Below are positions 24,102-31,941 of a stretch of 60,618 nucleotides of DNA, one piece after another. Location: the NCBI GenBank assembly GCA_904420185.1, contig CAJFUJ010000056.1, positions 1 to 60,618 on the forward strand, given 5' to 3'. The translations under genes were made by a program, and so were the position numbers. The stretch is from an uncultured Butyricicoccus sp. Its GTDB lineage: Bacteria > Bacillota > Clostridia > Oscillospirales > Butyricicoccaceae. The first letter of the stretch is position 1. Each line of letters opens with the position of its first letter. The notes beneath the pieces are model-generated. The model was given only the letters and a program-made list of their open reading frames with translations. It searched no databases and was not told the origin of the DNA.

Positions 24102-24860
24102 TCAAACCGACGCCGGACGGGGGACGCCATCCAGCTCACTTTTGTCAAACCACGGTGCCAGCTGCGCGGCCAGCGCCGTCCATTCCCGCTGTGCGCGCGG
24201 CATCTGTGCAGCCGTCACCTGGAAGCGCGCGGTTCCATCCGCGCCCACGCGCACCCGGAAATCGGAATACCCCTGCGCCCGCAGCGCGTCCTCGGCCGCT
24301 TCAATGCGGTGCAGCAGCGCCGCATCCAGCGGCATCCCCTGGGCCGCCCGGGTGGCCAGGCAGGCGTAGGCCGGTTTGTCCCAGGTGAACAGCCCGGCCT
24401 GCCGCGATTGCTGCCGGATGTCCGCTTTGGTGAGCCCGCATTCGCGCAGTGGCGAGCGCACCTCCAGTTCGCGCAGAGCGCGCATCCCTGGCCGGTCTCC
24501 CGCGTCATCGGAGGCATTGGTGCCGTCGAGCAGCAGCCCAAACCCGTCCGCGCGTGCATCCTGCCACAGCTGGGTAAACAGTGCCTGCTTGCAGTAATAG
24601 CACCTGTCGGCGCCGCCCGCCGCTGCGCCCGGCACCGACAGGATGTCGATTTCCAGCACAGTCAGCGGCACCTGCAACGACCGGGCCAGCTGTTTGGCGT
24701 CGGCCAGCTCAAATGCCGGCTGAAAGGCGGTGTGCGCATAATACGCCCGCACGTCGCAGCCGTATTGCGCGGCCGCCCACAGCAAAAAGGCCGAGTCGGC
24801 ACCGCCCGAAAAGGCGATTGCCGCCTTGGGGTTGGCCTGAAAAAAGGCTTGTAAGGTCAA
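24102..24860 (-). CDS. larE: Pincer cofactor sulfur-transfer protein LarE
   Basis: ATP-dependent sulfur donor that converts the carboxylates of the pincer precursor to thiocarboxylates; 252 aa from the TTG at 24858-24860 behind AAGGAAG. The PP-loop is AIAFSGGADSAFLLWA. CYYCK and a further Cys (YACLATR) are present; many LarE proteins use one sacrificial Cys, others a cluster of three cysteines, so this may be the catalytic cluster form. First gene of the lar/transport operon, directly behind a terminator-type hairpin. Confidence 0.94.
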   Translation of the reverse strand: MTLQAFFQANPKAAIAFSGGADSAFLLWAAAQYGCDVRAYYAHTAFQPAFELADAKQLARSLQVPLTVLEIDILSVPGAAAGGADRCYYCKQALFTQLWQDARADGFGLLLDGTNASDDAGDRPGMRALRELEVRSPLRECGLTKADIRQQSRQAGLFTWDKPAYACLATRAAQGMPLDAALLHRIEAAEDALRAQGYSDFRVRVGADGTARFQVTAAQMPRAQREWTALAAQLAPWFDKSELDGVPRPASV

Positions 24861-24880
24861 TGTTCTCTCTTCCTTTCGAC

Positions 24881-24926
24881 AAAATAAAAGAAGGCATCGG
24901 CCCTCTTCTGAGAGCGGATACCTTCT
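24881..24926 (-). promoter_or_regulatory. Terminator/attenuator hairpin before larE
   Basis: On the minus strand a long stem (24911-24926 with 24889-24906, minor bulges) ends in CTTCTTTTATTTTG. Only ~20 nt separate it from the larE start, which leaves no room for a promoter, so larE expression needs read-through. ATCGG just upstream can pair with either of two CCGAT copies, which allows alternative folding. Confidence 0.62.
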
Positions 24927-25055
24927 TGGCATCGGTTCCGATCTTTATAAATGTAAATAAAATATCCCCTGTTCGGGCCACCCAGCGGCGCGCAAGACCC
25001 TTGGCTTCCGCCCGGCTTCTGCCCGGTGCTCCGGCTTCTTGCCGGATACGGAAGC
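24927..25055 (-). ncRNA. Structured leader/intergenic RNA upstream of larE
   Basis: Directly after the DUF3842-like stop: an outer 7-bp helix (25049-25055 with 25004-25010) encloses two hairpins, one with a perfect 5-bp stem (25031-25035 with 25041-25045). About 60 nt without clear structure follow, then the terminator hairpin. It resembles a riboswitch leader in architecture, but I could not match it to a known class. Confidence 0.4.
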
Positions 25056-25487
25056 TCACCCGCCGGTGATCTCTTGGATCGCCAGTTGAATGGCGTCTTG
25101 TATCGCGTCCTCCAGACGCACAGCGGCCGCGCCTGCAATCCGGATGCCGCAGCTCGAGGAGGGGATCAGGATCTTCTCCGCTTGCGCACCGGACACCGCG
25201 GTGGCCATGGCAGGCGATACCTCGCCCATGATGCCGTTGGCCACGATCATGCCGATGGGGCCCAAAATCAAATCGGCCCGGCCGGCGTTGTAGATCACCG
25301 CGTTTTCACCGGTCGCCCCCTGCTTGCCCCCGGCCTTGAGCATGGCGCCGGTGGCAAGGGCATTGGTCCCCACGCACACCAGTTCACATGCGCCGGTCAG
25401 GTGCGGCAGCAGCTGCCGGATGAGCCGACTACCTACGCCGCCGCCCTGCCCATCCAGCACCAGGATGCGGTATGTTTGATTCCTCAT
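25056..25487 (-). CDS. DUF3842-like small protein
   Basis: 143 aa from the ATG at 25485-25487, behind AAAGGAG and overlapping the previous stop by ATGA. Rossmann-like start (YRILVLDGQGGGVGSRLIRQL) followed by VGTNALATGAMLKAG and LGPIGMIVANGIMGEVSPAMA, a compact alpha/beta protein widespread in clostridia and known as DUF3842; function unknown. Co-transcribed with the ferredoxin-type aldo/keto reductase. It may also feed read-through transcription into larE. Confidence 0.8.
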   Translation of the reverse strand: MRNQTYRILVLDGQGGGVGSRLIRQLLPHLTGACELVCVGTNALATGAMLKAGGKQGATGENAVIYNAGRADLILGPIGMIVANGIMGEVSPAMATAVSGAQAEKILIPSSSCGIRIAGAAAVRLEDAIQDAIQLAIQEITGG

Positions 25488-26605
25488 TCGGCTGCTCCTT
25501 TGGAAAAATATGCGTCGATCTCCTGCATACGCGCCTGCTGCCCGACGTGGAAGGGACAGCGGGCGTCGCAGTGCCCGCACTGCACACAGGCGTCCGCGCG
25601 GACCGACAACTTCTCATAGTGGCTGCGCGCCATCGTATCGCCCACGCGGGCCAGGTCGTAGTATTTGTTCACCAGCCCCACGTTGATCCCCTGTGGGCAA
25701 GGGCGGCAATGGTTGCAGTATACGCACACGCCGTCGGCGTTTTGCGGCGCAACTTCGCCGAGCACCCCGTAATCGCGGTCCTGTTCGCCGGCGTCCAGGT
25801 AGGTGAGCACCCGATCCAAGTCAGCCAGCCCGCGCACGCCGGGCAGCACGGTCAGCACCGCCGGGCGGTCGAGCGCATACTGAATGCATTGGGTCTCGGT
25901 CAGCGCCCGGCCAAAGGGCGACAGCCGGGCGTCCAGCAGCTGCCCGCCGCCAAACGGTTTCATCACCGCAATCCCGGCGCCCGCCTTTTCGCACTCCTGG
26001 TACATCCGTCCGCGCTCGGACAGGCTGCCGATGGCCACTTCCTCTTTGCCCGCCTCATAGTCATAAGCCGGATTGATACTAAACATCAGCATATCGACCA
26101 GGCCGGTGTCCAGCATCCGGCGCACGACCTCCGGGTTGTGCGAGGACAGGCCCAGGTGCCGGATGACGCCCTCCTGCTTGAGCCCCTTCATGTAGTCCCA
26201 CAAACCGCCGTGCAACACATCTTCCAGATCATCCAGCTCATCGACACAGTGCAGATACCCCATGTCGGTGTAATCGGTGTGCAGCAACGCGAGCTGCTGC
26301 TGGAAGGTCTGCTTGATTTCGCTTAAGTCGCGCGTCCAGCCGTATTCGCCGCCGCGGTAGACCGCGCCAAAGTGCATTTGCAGGTACACTTTATCCCGCT
26401 GCCCTTCAAACGCGCGCGCATAGGCCGGATACGGCTTGGCCTCCGAAGCCACCATGTCAAAATAATTGATCCCGCACTCGATCGCCCGCCGGACGGTCCG
26501 CTCGATCTCCTTCTCGCTGCTCTCGTGGATATACCCCATGCCCAGCCCCAGCACGCTGATCTGCTCGTCGCCATGCGGCAATTTGCGGTACTGCATTGCA
26601 GCCAT
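25484..26605 (-). CDS. Aldo/keto reductase with C-terminal double 4Fe-4S domain (atypical active site)
   Basis: 373 aa from the ATG at 26603-26605. N-terminal ~280 residues are an aldo/keto reductase barrel; the C-terminus has CVYCNHCRPCPQG and CVQCGHCDARCPF, two CxxCxxCxxxCP ferredoxin clusters. The usual catalytic Asp is present (YFD, Asp50) and the His (YLHCVDE), but the Tyr expected five residues after the Asp is Glu, and the catalytic Lys position reads QMHFG. So it may be redox-active through the clusters, or act on a different substrate, rather than as a normal NADPH carbonyl reductase. Transcribed from a MerR-type promoter. Confidence 0.9.
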   Translation of the reverse strand: MAAMQYRKLPHGDEQISVLGLGMGYIHESSEKEIERTVRRAIECGINYFDMVASEAKPYPAYARAFEGQRDKVYLQMHFGAVYRGGEYGWTRDLSEIKQTFQQQLALLHTDYTDMGYLHCVDELDDLEDVLHGGLWDYMKGLKQEGVIRHLGLSSHNPEVVRRMLDTGLVDMLMFSINPAYDYEAGKEEVAIGSLSERGRMYQECEKAGAGIAVMKPFGGGQLLDARLSPFGRALTETQCIQYALDRPAVLTVLPGVRGLADLDRVLTYLDAGEQDRDYGVLGEVAPQNADGVCVYCNHCRPCPQGINVGLVNKYYDLARVGDTMARSHYEKLSVRADACVQCGHCDARCPFHVGQQARMQEIDAYFSKGAAE

Positions 26606-26668
26606 TGTTCTTCCCCTTTCACGCTTCAAATCCTCGCGCACGCCCGGCCGGGCAAGCGCTTTTGTTAT

Positions 26669-26699
26669 AGCATAGCATCTAAAGTGCGCTTTAAGTCAA
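26669..26699 (-). promoter_or_regulatory. MerR-type promoter/operator of aldo/keto reductase operon
   Basis: Minus strand: TTGACT (26694-26699), a 19-bp spacer holding the dyad TAAAGCGCACTTTA, and TATGCT (26669-26674). An overlong 19-bp spacer with a dyad between the hexamers is the hallmark of MerR-family activated promoters. Nearly the same element precedes the cupin gene. Confidence 0.75.
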
Positions 26700-26748
26700 G
26701 CCCTCTGCGGCGTTTTCTCAAACAATTTTTTTCGACCGGACGCACGGC

Positions 26749-27603
26749 TTACCGCACCGTGCCCAGCGCGCGAAAGAGAGGGGCGAACCGTTTCCGGTCC
26801 TGGATGCGGCAGGCGCACAGGTAGGTTACATGCACCTCCTCGTCCAAAATGGGGACAATTTTCTTTTGCGCGCGCATGGATTCCGATACAGGTACCACGT
26901 CGGATACAAACGAGGGGAAAGCTACGGTACCCGCCACCTCGTTAAAGACGGTCTGTTCACTCATCATCAAAAAGTGGGCATTTGGCAGCTTTTCGCAGCA
27001 AAGCTCGTACCAAAACCCGATCTTGGTATACAGCAGCAGGTTTTGCCCGTCAATCTCGCGCAGGGTTAGCGCATCCCGTTCGGCCAGCGGGTGGGAAAAC
27101 GGCAGGGACAAAAACAGCTGCTCCTTGCGGAAGGGCTGCACGTAAAGCCCCGGGTCCTCCACCGGCTCGTGCAGGGCAACCAGCTGGTAGCGCCCCTTGT
27201 GCAGCCCTTCGAGCAGTTCTTCGTCCCGCGCGCGGATCTCAGAGGAAATGGTCACCCCTTCATACAGCCGGGTCAACAGCGGTGTCAGATCATCCACCGG
27301 CACCGGCGCACACGCCCCCAGCGAGATGGTCCGGCGGCTGCGTTCAAAGGCACGCACCTGCTCTTCCATATCTTGCGCCTGCTCGAGTAGCCTTGCCGCG
27401 CAGGATGCCGCCATCCGGCCGGTTTCGTTGAGCCAGATGCGGTTTTTCTGTCGGTCAAATAGTGGGACACCCCACTGATTCTCCAATTTTTTCATCGACT
27501 GGCTGAGGGCAGGCTGGGAGATATGGAGCGCCTCCGCTGCCGCAGACAACGTCCCATGGTTTGCAAACGCCAGCAGCTGTTCGAGCAGATATAGTTCCAG
27601 CAT
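26749..27603 (-). CDS. LysR-family transcriptional regulator
   Basis: 284 aa. N-terminal winged HTH is typical (LLAFANHGTLSAAAEALHISQPALSQSMKKLE split by the usual spacing, residues ~9-40), with the LFDR motif after it. The C-terminal ~190 residues form the effector-binding domain. It is divergent from an aldo/keto reductase gene with a 122-bp shared intergenic region, the usual LysR arrangement, so that gene is its likely target. Effector unknown. Confidence 0.94.
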   Translation of the reverse strand: MLELYLLEQLLAFANHGTLSAAAEALHISQPALSQSMKKLENQWGVPLFDRQKNRIWLNETGRMAASCAARLLEQAQDMEEQVRAFERSRRTISLGACAPVPVDDLTPLLTRLYEGVTISSEIRARDEELLEGLHKGRYQLVALHEPVEDPGLYVQPFRKEQLFLSLPFSHPLAERDALTLREIDGQNLLLYTKIGFWYELCCEKLPNAHFLMMSEQTVFNEVAGTVAFPSFVSDVVPVSESMRAQKKIVPILDEEVHVTYLCACRIQDRKRFAPLFRALGTVR

Positions 27604-27659
27604 GGCTTAGGCCTCCTTGCGACTATTCGTTTTTATTATAGCATATTTGGCAATCGGTA

Positions 27660-27689
27660 TTGTACTTTTTACGACCGGACGTTTACAAT
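27660..27689 (+). promoter_or_regulatory. Promoter of divergent aldo/keto reductase
   Basis: TTGTAC (27660-27665), 18-bp spacer, TACAAT (27684-27689). A TATAAT on the opposite strand (27634-27639) could serve the LysR gene, so the two promoters are back to back. Confidence 0.55.
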
Positions 27690-27725
27690 GAAACCATAAA
27701 AACGATCGAACGGAGGTACTTTTAA

Positions 27726-28577
27726 ATGGATTCTATCCTATTAAACAATGGTGTGTCAATGCCTTTGGAGGGTTTCGGCGTATTTCAGGTGCCCGATCCG
27801 GCCCAATGTAAGCAGGCGGTCTTGGACGCAATTGATACAGGCTATCGTTTAATCGATACAGCCGCCGCTTATATGAACGAAGAAGCGGTTGGCGCCGCCA
27901 TCCGGGAGAGCGGCTTGGCGCGCGAAGAGCTGTTTATCACCACCAAGCTGTGGGTGCAGGACGCCGGTTACGAGGGCGCCAAGCAGGCGTTCCAGACCTC
28001 GCTCGACAAATTGGGTCTGGAGTATTTGGATCTCTATCTTATCCACCAGCCGGTGGGCGATTATATCGGCGCATACCGCGCCATGGAGGAACTGTATCAG
28101 GAGGGCCGCATCCGCGCCATCGGTATATGCAATTACTATCCCAGCCGCCTGGCCGATCTTTGTGAAACCGTGGATGTGATTCCGGCGGTCAATCAGATTG
28201 AGTTGCATCCTTTCTTTCAGCAGGCTGATGCCCTGGAACTGATGCGGGAATACGGCGTGCATCCCGAAGCCTGGGGCCCCTTCGCTGAGGGGAAGCACGG
28301 TATCTTCACCCATCCGGTATTGACTGCCATCGGGGAAAAATACGGCAAGTCCGCCGCACAGGTCGCGTTGCGGTGGAATATTCAGCGCGGTGTCACGGTG
28401 ATCCCCAAATCCGTACACCGCGACCGCATCGAACAAAACCTGGCGGTCTGGGACTTCGCCCTCAGCCAGGCGGATATGGACGAAATCGCCAAGCTGGACC
28501 TGGGCCACAGTGAGATTGTCAATCACAACGACCCAGCATTTATCCGGATGCTGCATCAGATGAAAATCCACAATTAA
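27726..28577 (+). CDS. Aldo/keto reductase (NADPH-dependent, 2,5-diketo-gluconate reductase type)
   Basis: 283 aa, a soluble TIM-barrel reductase. The catalytic tetrad is intact: Asp44 and Tyr49 in [10 protein letters not shown], Lys74 in TTKLW and His107 in LYLIHQP. NADPH-binding [14 protein letters not shown] is present near the C-terminus. Starts after CGGAGG. Divergent from the LysR regulator. Physiological substrate unknown. Confidence 0.94.
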   Translation: MDSILLNNGVSMPLEGFGVFQVPDPAQCKQAVLDAIDTGYRLIDTAAAYMNEEAVGAAIRESGLAREELFITTKLWVQDAGYEGAKQAFQTSLDKLGLEYLDLYLIHQPVGDYIGAYRAMEELYQEGRIRAIGICNYYPSRLADLCETVDVIPAVNQIELHPFFQQADALELMREYGVHPEAWGPFAEGKHGIFTHPVLTAIGEKYGKSAAQVALRWNIQRGVTVIPKSVHRDRIEQNLAVWDFALSQADMDEIAKLDLGHSEIVNHNDPAFIRMLHQMKIHN

Positions 28578-28649
28578 GGGGCTCGCATCCCCTGGTTTCT
28601 CCCGCCGCAACATCACTTGGTATGTGCACCAAGATTCTTAAAAAAACGC

Positions 28650-28680
28650 TTGACTTCGAGCGCACTTTAAGTAGTATCCT
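28650..28680 (+). promoter_or_regulatory. MerR-type promoter/operator of cupin operon
   Basis: TTGACT (28650-28655), 19-bp spacer with TCGAGCGCACTTTAAGT, TATCCT (28675-28680). It shares the AGCGCACTTTA core, the position and the spacer length with the element upstream of the iron-sulfur aldo/keto reductase on the other strand. Confidence 0.78.
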
Positions 28681-28727
28681 TAAAACAGATCAGTTAAACA
28701 TCTTAAACTTTTTAGGAGGGCATCACC

Positions 28728-29150
28728 ATGGATATGGAGCAAATGAAACGGGATTTAGGCGGTGGCGCCGTTTTCCCCATCGGCGGTGAAAACACAGCGT
28801 TTGCACAGTATTTTACCGGCGAATGCTACTTGAATATGCTGACCACCACCGGCGTTGGCATCGGCGTGGTGACATTCGCGCCCGGCACCATCAACGCCTT
28901 TCACATCCACCACAAGGGCGGCCAGATCTTGCTGGTCACCGGTGGGCGCGGCTGGTATCAGGAAGAGGGCAAACCAGCGCAGGCACTCAAGGCTGGCGAC
29001 GTGGTCAACATCCCGCCCGAGGTCAAACATTGGCATGGTGCGGCAGCAGATAGTTGGTTCCAACATTTGGCCGTTGAAGTCCCGGCTGAAGGTGCTTCCA
29101 ACGAATGGCTGGAATTTTTGCCTGCAGAGGAATACGCCAAACTCAAATAA
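28728..29150 (+). CDS. Cupin-domain protein
   Basis: 140 aa, a single beta-barrel cupin. Metal-ligand motif 1 reads AFHIHHKGGQILLVTGGRG, motif 2 IPPEVKHWHGA, both with complete His/Glu-type ligands (Gln in the third position of motif 1). Such small cupins often accompany aldo/keto reductases and carboxymuconolactone-decarboxylase-type genes in clostridia. Starts after AGGAGGG; followed 70 bases later by another reductase under the same MerR-type promoter. Enzymatic activity unknown. Confidence 0.88.
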   Translation: MDMEQMKRDLGGGAVFPIGGENTAFAQYFTGECYLNMLTTTGVGIGVVTFAPGTINAFHIHHKGGQILLVTGGRGWYQEEGKPAQALKAGDVVNIPPEVKHWHGAAADSWFQHLAVEVPAEGASNEWLEFLPAEEYAKLK

Positions 29151-29220
29151 TTCTCGCGCAATCTAGGGGCTTGCTCCGCACGCAGGCCTGCGAAATCGAA
29201 CGGACAAAAAGGAGAAACCC

Positions 29221-30354
29221 ATGATTTATAAAGATTTTCAAGGTTTACAGCTATCCGCCCTTGGCTTTGGCGCCATGCGCCTGCCGACCGTGGACGGCAA
29301 CGACGCGGTGATCGACGAAAAGGCCGCCGAGGCCATGGTCGATTACGCACTGGCGCACGGCATCAATTACTATGACACCGCCTGGGGCTACCACGCCGGC
29401 AATTCGGAGACCGTGCTGGGCCATGCGCTCAGCCGGCATCCGCGCGACAGCTTTTACCTGGCCACCAAGTTCCCAGGTTACGACCTTTCCAATATGGACA
29501 AGGTGCAGGAGATCTTCGAAAAGCAGCTGGAAAAGTGCAACGTGGATTACTTTGACTTCTACCTGTTCCACAACGTCTGCGAAATGAACATCGACGCCTA
29601 CTTAGATCAAAAATATGGCATCTATGAATACTTGATCGAGCAGCGGAAAAACGGCCGCATCCGCCACCTGGGCTTTTCCTGCCACGGCGGCCTGCCGGTG
29701 CTCAAGCGGTTCCTGGAGGCCTATGGCGACAAGATGGAGTTCTGCCAGCTGCAAATCAACTACATCGACTGGGACTTCCAGGAGGCCCGTGCCAAAGTCG
29801 AGCTGCTGGACCAGTACCACATCCCGGTGTGGGTCATGGAGCCCCTGCGCGGCGGCCGCTTGGCCAACCTCTCCGAAAAAGAAGCGGCCGTTTTGCAGGA
29901 AATGCGTCCCGACGAGTCGGTTCCGGCCTGGGCGTTCCGCTTTTTGCAGAGCCTGCCCAGCGTCAAAATGATCCTGTCCGGCATGTCCACCATGGCGCAG
30001 CTGCAGGACAACCTGGCCACCTTTGAAACCGACAAGCCGCTCACCGACGCCGAGATGGAGCGTTTGCTCGCCCTGGCCAAGCAGATGGTCAACCCGCACG
30101 CGCTGCCCTGCACGGCCTGCCACTACTGTGTGTCCCACTGCCCGCAGGGCCTGGACATCCCCCAGCTCCTGGCTTGGTACAACGAGCACTGCTTCACCGG
30201 CGGCGGCTTTATCGCCCCCATGGCGCTGGCCTCCTTCCCGGCGGACAAGCAGCCGTCCGCCTGCATCGGCTGCCGCAGCTGCGAAGCCGTCTGCCCCCAG
30301 CAGATCAAGATTTCCGAAGCCCTGGCCGATTTTACCGAAAAACTCAAGGCATAA
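29221..30354 (+). CDS. Aldo/keto reductase with C-terminal 4Fe-4S domain
   Basis: 377 aa. Aldo/keto reductase barrel with intact catalytic residues (Asp/Tyr in YYDTAWGYHAG, Lys in LATKFPG, His in YLFHNV), then a ferredoxin-like C-terminus with CTACHYCVSHCPQ and CIGCRSCEAVCPQ. Unlike the other cluster-bearing reductase in this window the tetrad is complete. Second gene after the MerR-type promoter, ribosome binding site AAAAGGAG. Ends in a terminator that is one copy of a 56-bp repeat. Confidence 0.93.
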   Translation: MIYKDFQGLQLSALGFGAMRLPTVDGNDAVIDEKAAEAMVDYALAHGINYYDTAWGYHAGNSETVLGHALSRHPRDSFYLATKFPGYDLSNMDKVQEIFEKQLEKCNVDYFDFYLFHNVCEMNIDAYLDQKYGIYEYLIEQRKNGRIRHLGFSCHGGLPVLKRFLEAYGDKMEFCQLQINYIDWDFQEARAKVELLDQYHIPVWVMEPLRGGRLANLSEKEAAVLQEMRPDESVPAWAFRFLQSLPSVKMILSGMSTMAQLQDNLATFETDKPLTDAEMERLLALAKQMVNPHALPCTACHYCVSHCPQGLDIPQLLAWYNEHCFTGGGFIAPMALASFPADKQPSACIGCRSCEAVCPQQIKISEALADFTEKLKA

Positions 30355-30368
30355 ACCCCGCAAGTAAA

Positions 30369-30424
30369 AGCGTCCCGTCTGTTCGCAGTTGTGAGCAGGC
30401 GGGGCGCTTGTATTTGCCTTGACC
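30369..30424 (+). repeat. 56-bp terminator repeat, copy A
   Basis: Matches copy B (31824-31879) at 47 of 56 positions. It folds into a 12-bp stem (30370-30381 with 30396-30407, two wobbles) followed by TTGTATTTG, an intrinsic terminator for the reductase gene. Confidence 0.8.
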
Positions 30425-30662
30425 TTAATTTTATATATAAGCTGAATTAGTATATTTGGGTATAAACATATCAACCAAATCCGGCTAATATACTCCTTAT
30501 ATTTTTGTAAGATTGAGCAAAAAATCTCCGAAAACTTTGTGGAAAATACCTATTGAATTTTATAAAAAATTCATTGAAAAAAAGAGGATAAATCGTATAT
30601 ATTAGTTATATGAGGTATCCCTAGCAATCTTTATAGTCAACCCTAACACGGAGGTAATTAAA
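30425..30662 (+). promoter_or_regulatory. AT-rich promoter region of exported-protein pair
   Basis: This stretch, with copy A of the repeat, makes up a gene-free region of ~310 bases. It is far more AT-rich than its surroundings. The best promoter is TTGAAA (30574-30579), 16-bp spacer, TATATA (30596-30601). No other feature was recognised. Confidence 0.5.
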
Positions 30663-31394
30663 GTGAAAAAGTTGTGTTTTGTCCTCATTTTTACACTTTT
30701 GATTGGCATCTTTCCTGTCGGGGCAGTAAATGTTGTCGCCAATGAAAACGATGCCAAAAACGTTGTAGTTAACGTAACCCCCGAAAAGATGTACTATGAT
30801 CCCGAATTGGATGCAAACGTAATGAGCTACACTGTCGATGATAATGGTTCTGTAACCTATCTCACTAAAGCAGAAGTAGATGCTCTTTCAGCCAATCAAA
30901 TTCAAGAAGCTGATAGCTATTTTGAGTCAGCTTCTTCCCCTCCCATTGTACCGTGGGTCGATTATATCCAATGGTATGTGTTCAAACAGAAATTTGGACC
31001 ATATCATTACCAGGGATCAACTATAAAAGTTTCAAGAGACTTAATCGCTCCGGCAGAAGGCGGATCCATTTCAGTATCAATCAATAATACGATTGAAGAA
31101 TTTTTTTCAGCTGGAATAACTTCAGCGGCCCAAAAATCCGCTATTCAAGCTGGCGTCAACTTTAGCTGGACAAAATCAGCATCCATTACCGAAACTCATA
31201 CCATAAATTTGCTTCCTGGACAAAGCGGCTATGTAGGATTTGCGCCTTATTATAACCAAGTTATCGGTGATCTGGATACTTATGCAAATCAGGGTGTCGG
31301 ATACATCGGGACTACTCGCAATGTCTACGGCTATTCAGTCAAAACGACTGGCTTGGGTGAAGCTGATGGTGTGTTCAAGTTTATCGAGTACTAA
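30663..31394 (+). CDS. Secreted protein of unknown function
   Basis: 243 aa with GTG start after CGGAGG. Residues 1-~26 are a signal peptide (MKKLCFVLIFTLLIGIFPVG), then no membrane segment. The mature part is rich in Ser, Thr, Tyr and Asn and predicted mostly beta; the segment SWTKSASITETHTINLLPGQ followed by SGYVGFAPYYNQ resembles beta-rich secreted proteins with toxin-like folds, but I cannot name a family. Base composition is clearly AT-richer than the neighbours, suggesting recent acquisition. It overlaps the following lipoprotein gene by 29 bases. Confidence 0.8.
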   Translation: MKKLCFVLIFTLLIGIFPVGAVNVVANENDAKNVVVNVTPEKMYYDPELDANVMSYTVDDNGSVTYLTKAEVDALSANQIQEADSYFESASSPPIVPWVDYIQWYVFKQKFGPYHYQGSTIKVSRDLIAPAEGGSISVSINNTIEEFFSAGITSAAQKSAIQAGVNFSWTKSASITETHTINLLPGQSGYVGFAPYYNQVIGDLDTYANQGVGYIGTTRNVYGYSVKTTGLGEADGVFKFIEY

Positions 31395-31821
31395 AAAACT
31401 ATGCGCCATACTTCTAGCCCTTTTATGTATGCTGAACCAGGCCGGTTGTACGCACGAGCAAGCGCCGCAAGTGACAAAGTATCTGATCGAAATTTGGGTC
31501 TATAACCGCACCGGGTTGCCTTTGGAAACCCTTGAATTCGGCAACTACAGTGAAAGCGGCTATTTCAAAGAGAACGGCGAATTTTCCCACGAATTCCTCT
31601 CGCAAACGGTCGACTGCGAGGAGGGGGAAAATGACTTTCGGTTTGCTGTCAGCTACACCGAACCGACCTTCTTTCTCCGTTTCCGATTTCAAAACGGTCA
31701 GACCACAGTGCAGTATTTTGATCTAGCGGGTTTTGAGGATGAAACCCATCCCCAGAAAAAAGAAATCACTCTGGAGCAAATACAAGGCCGGTTTCAGATC
31801 ACGCAAACTGACTCAACCTAA
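31366..31821 (+). CDS. Small lipoprotein of unknown function
   Basis: 151 aa from the ATG at 31366, inside the end of the previous gene in another frame. Signal peptide with lipobox LLCMLNQAGC (Cys ~28), followed by a beta-rich domain (YLIEIWVYNRTGLPLETLEF, FFLRFRFQNGQTTVQYFDL). No family recognised. Close coupling suggests the lipoprotein works with the secreted protein upstream, for example as its anchor, inhibitor or immunity partner; that is speculation. The gene is bounded downstream by repeat copy B. Confidence 0.7.
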   Translation: MVCSSLSSTKKLCAILLALLCMLNQAGCTHEQAPQVTKYLIEIWVYNRTGLPLETLEFGNYSESGYFKENGEFSHEFLSQTVDCEEGENDFRFAVSYTEPTFFLRFRFQNGQTTVQYFDLAGFEDETHPQKKEITLEQIQGRFQITQTDST

Positions 31822-31823
31822 AC

Positions 31824-31879
31824 AGTGCCCCCTCTGTTCGCGGCTGTGAGCAGGCGGGGCGCTTTTACTTGCCCGGACC
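31824..31879 (+). repeat. 56-bp terminator repeat, copy B
   Basis: Second copy of the repeat, same orientation. Stem 31825-31836 with 31851-31862 (one mismatch), then CTTTTACTTG. It terminates the lipoprotein gene, and its end supplies the TTGCCC (31869-31874) that may act as the -35 of the next gene, with TATAAT at 31893-31898. Confidence 0.78.
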
Positions 31880-31941
31880 CCGTGGGGCGCGGTATAATAA
31901 AAAAAACGCCGCTGCGGCGCCAACAGAAAGAAGATGGAACT

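Noticed and set aside
24889-24926. T-box-like antiterminator (GGTATCCGC before larE)
   Set aside because: Superficially like GGTACCGCG, but with an extra base, no Stem I or specifier loop, and no aminoacyl or amino-acid gene downstream.
24927-25055. NiCo riboswitch upstream of larE
   Set aside because: No four-way junction or conserved G/A core that I could recognise; NiCo switches usually turn on efflux, not uptake. Kept only as an unclassified leader.
30135-30422. Similar short open frames across the two 56-bp repeats
   Set aside because: Their shared peptide (CEQ-type) comes from translating the terminator repeat, not from real genes.
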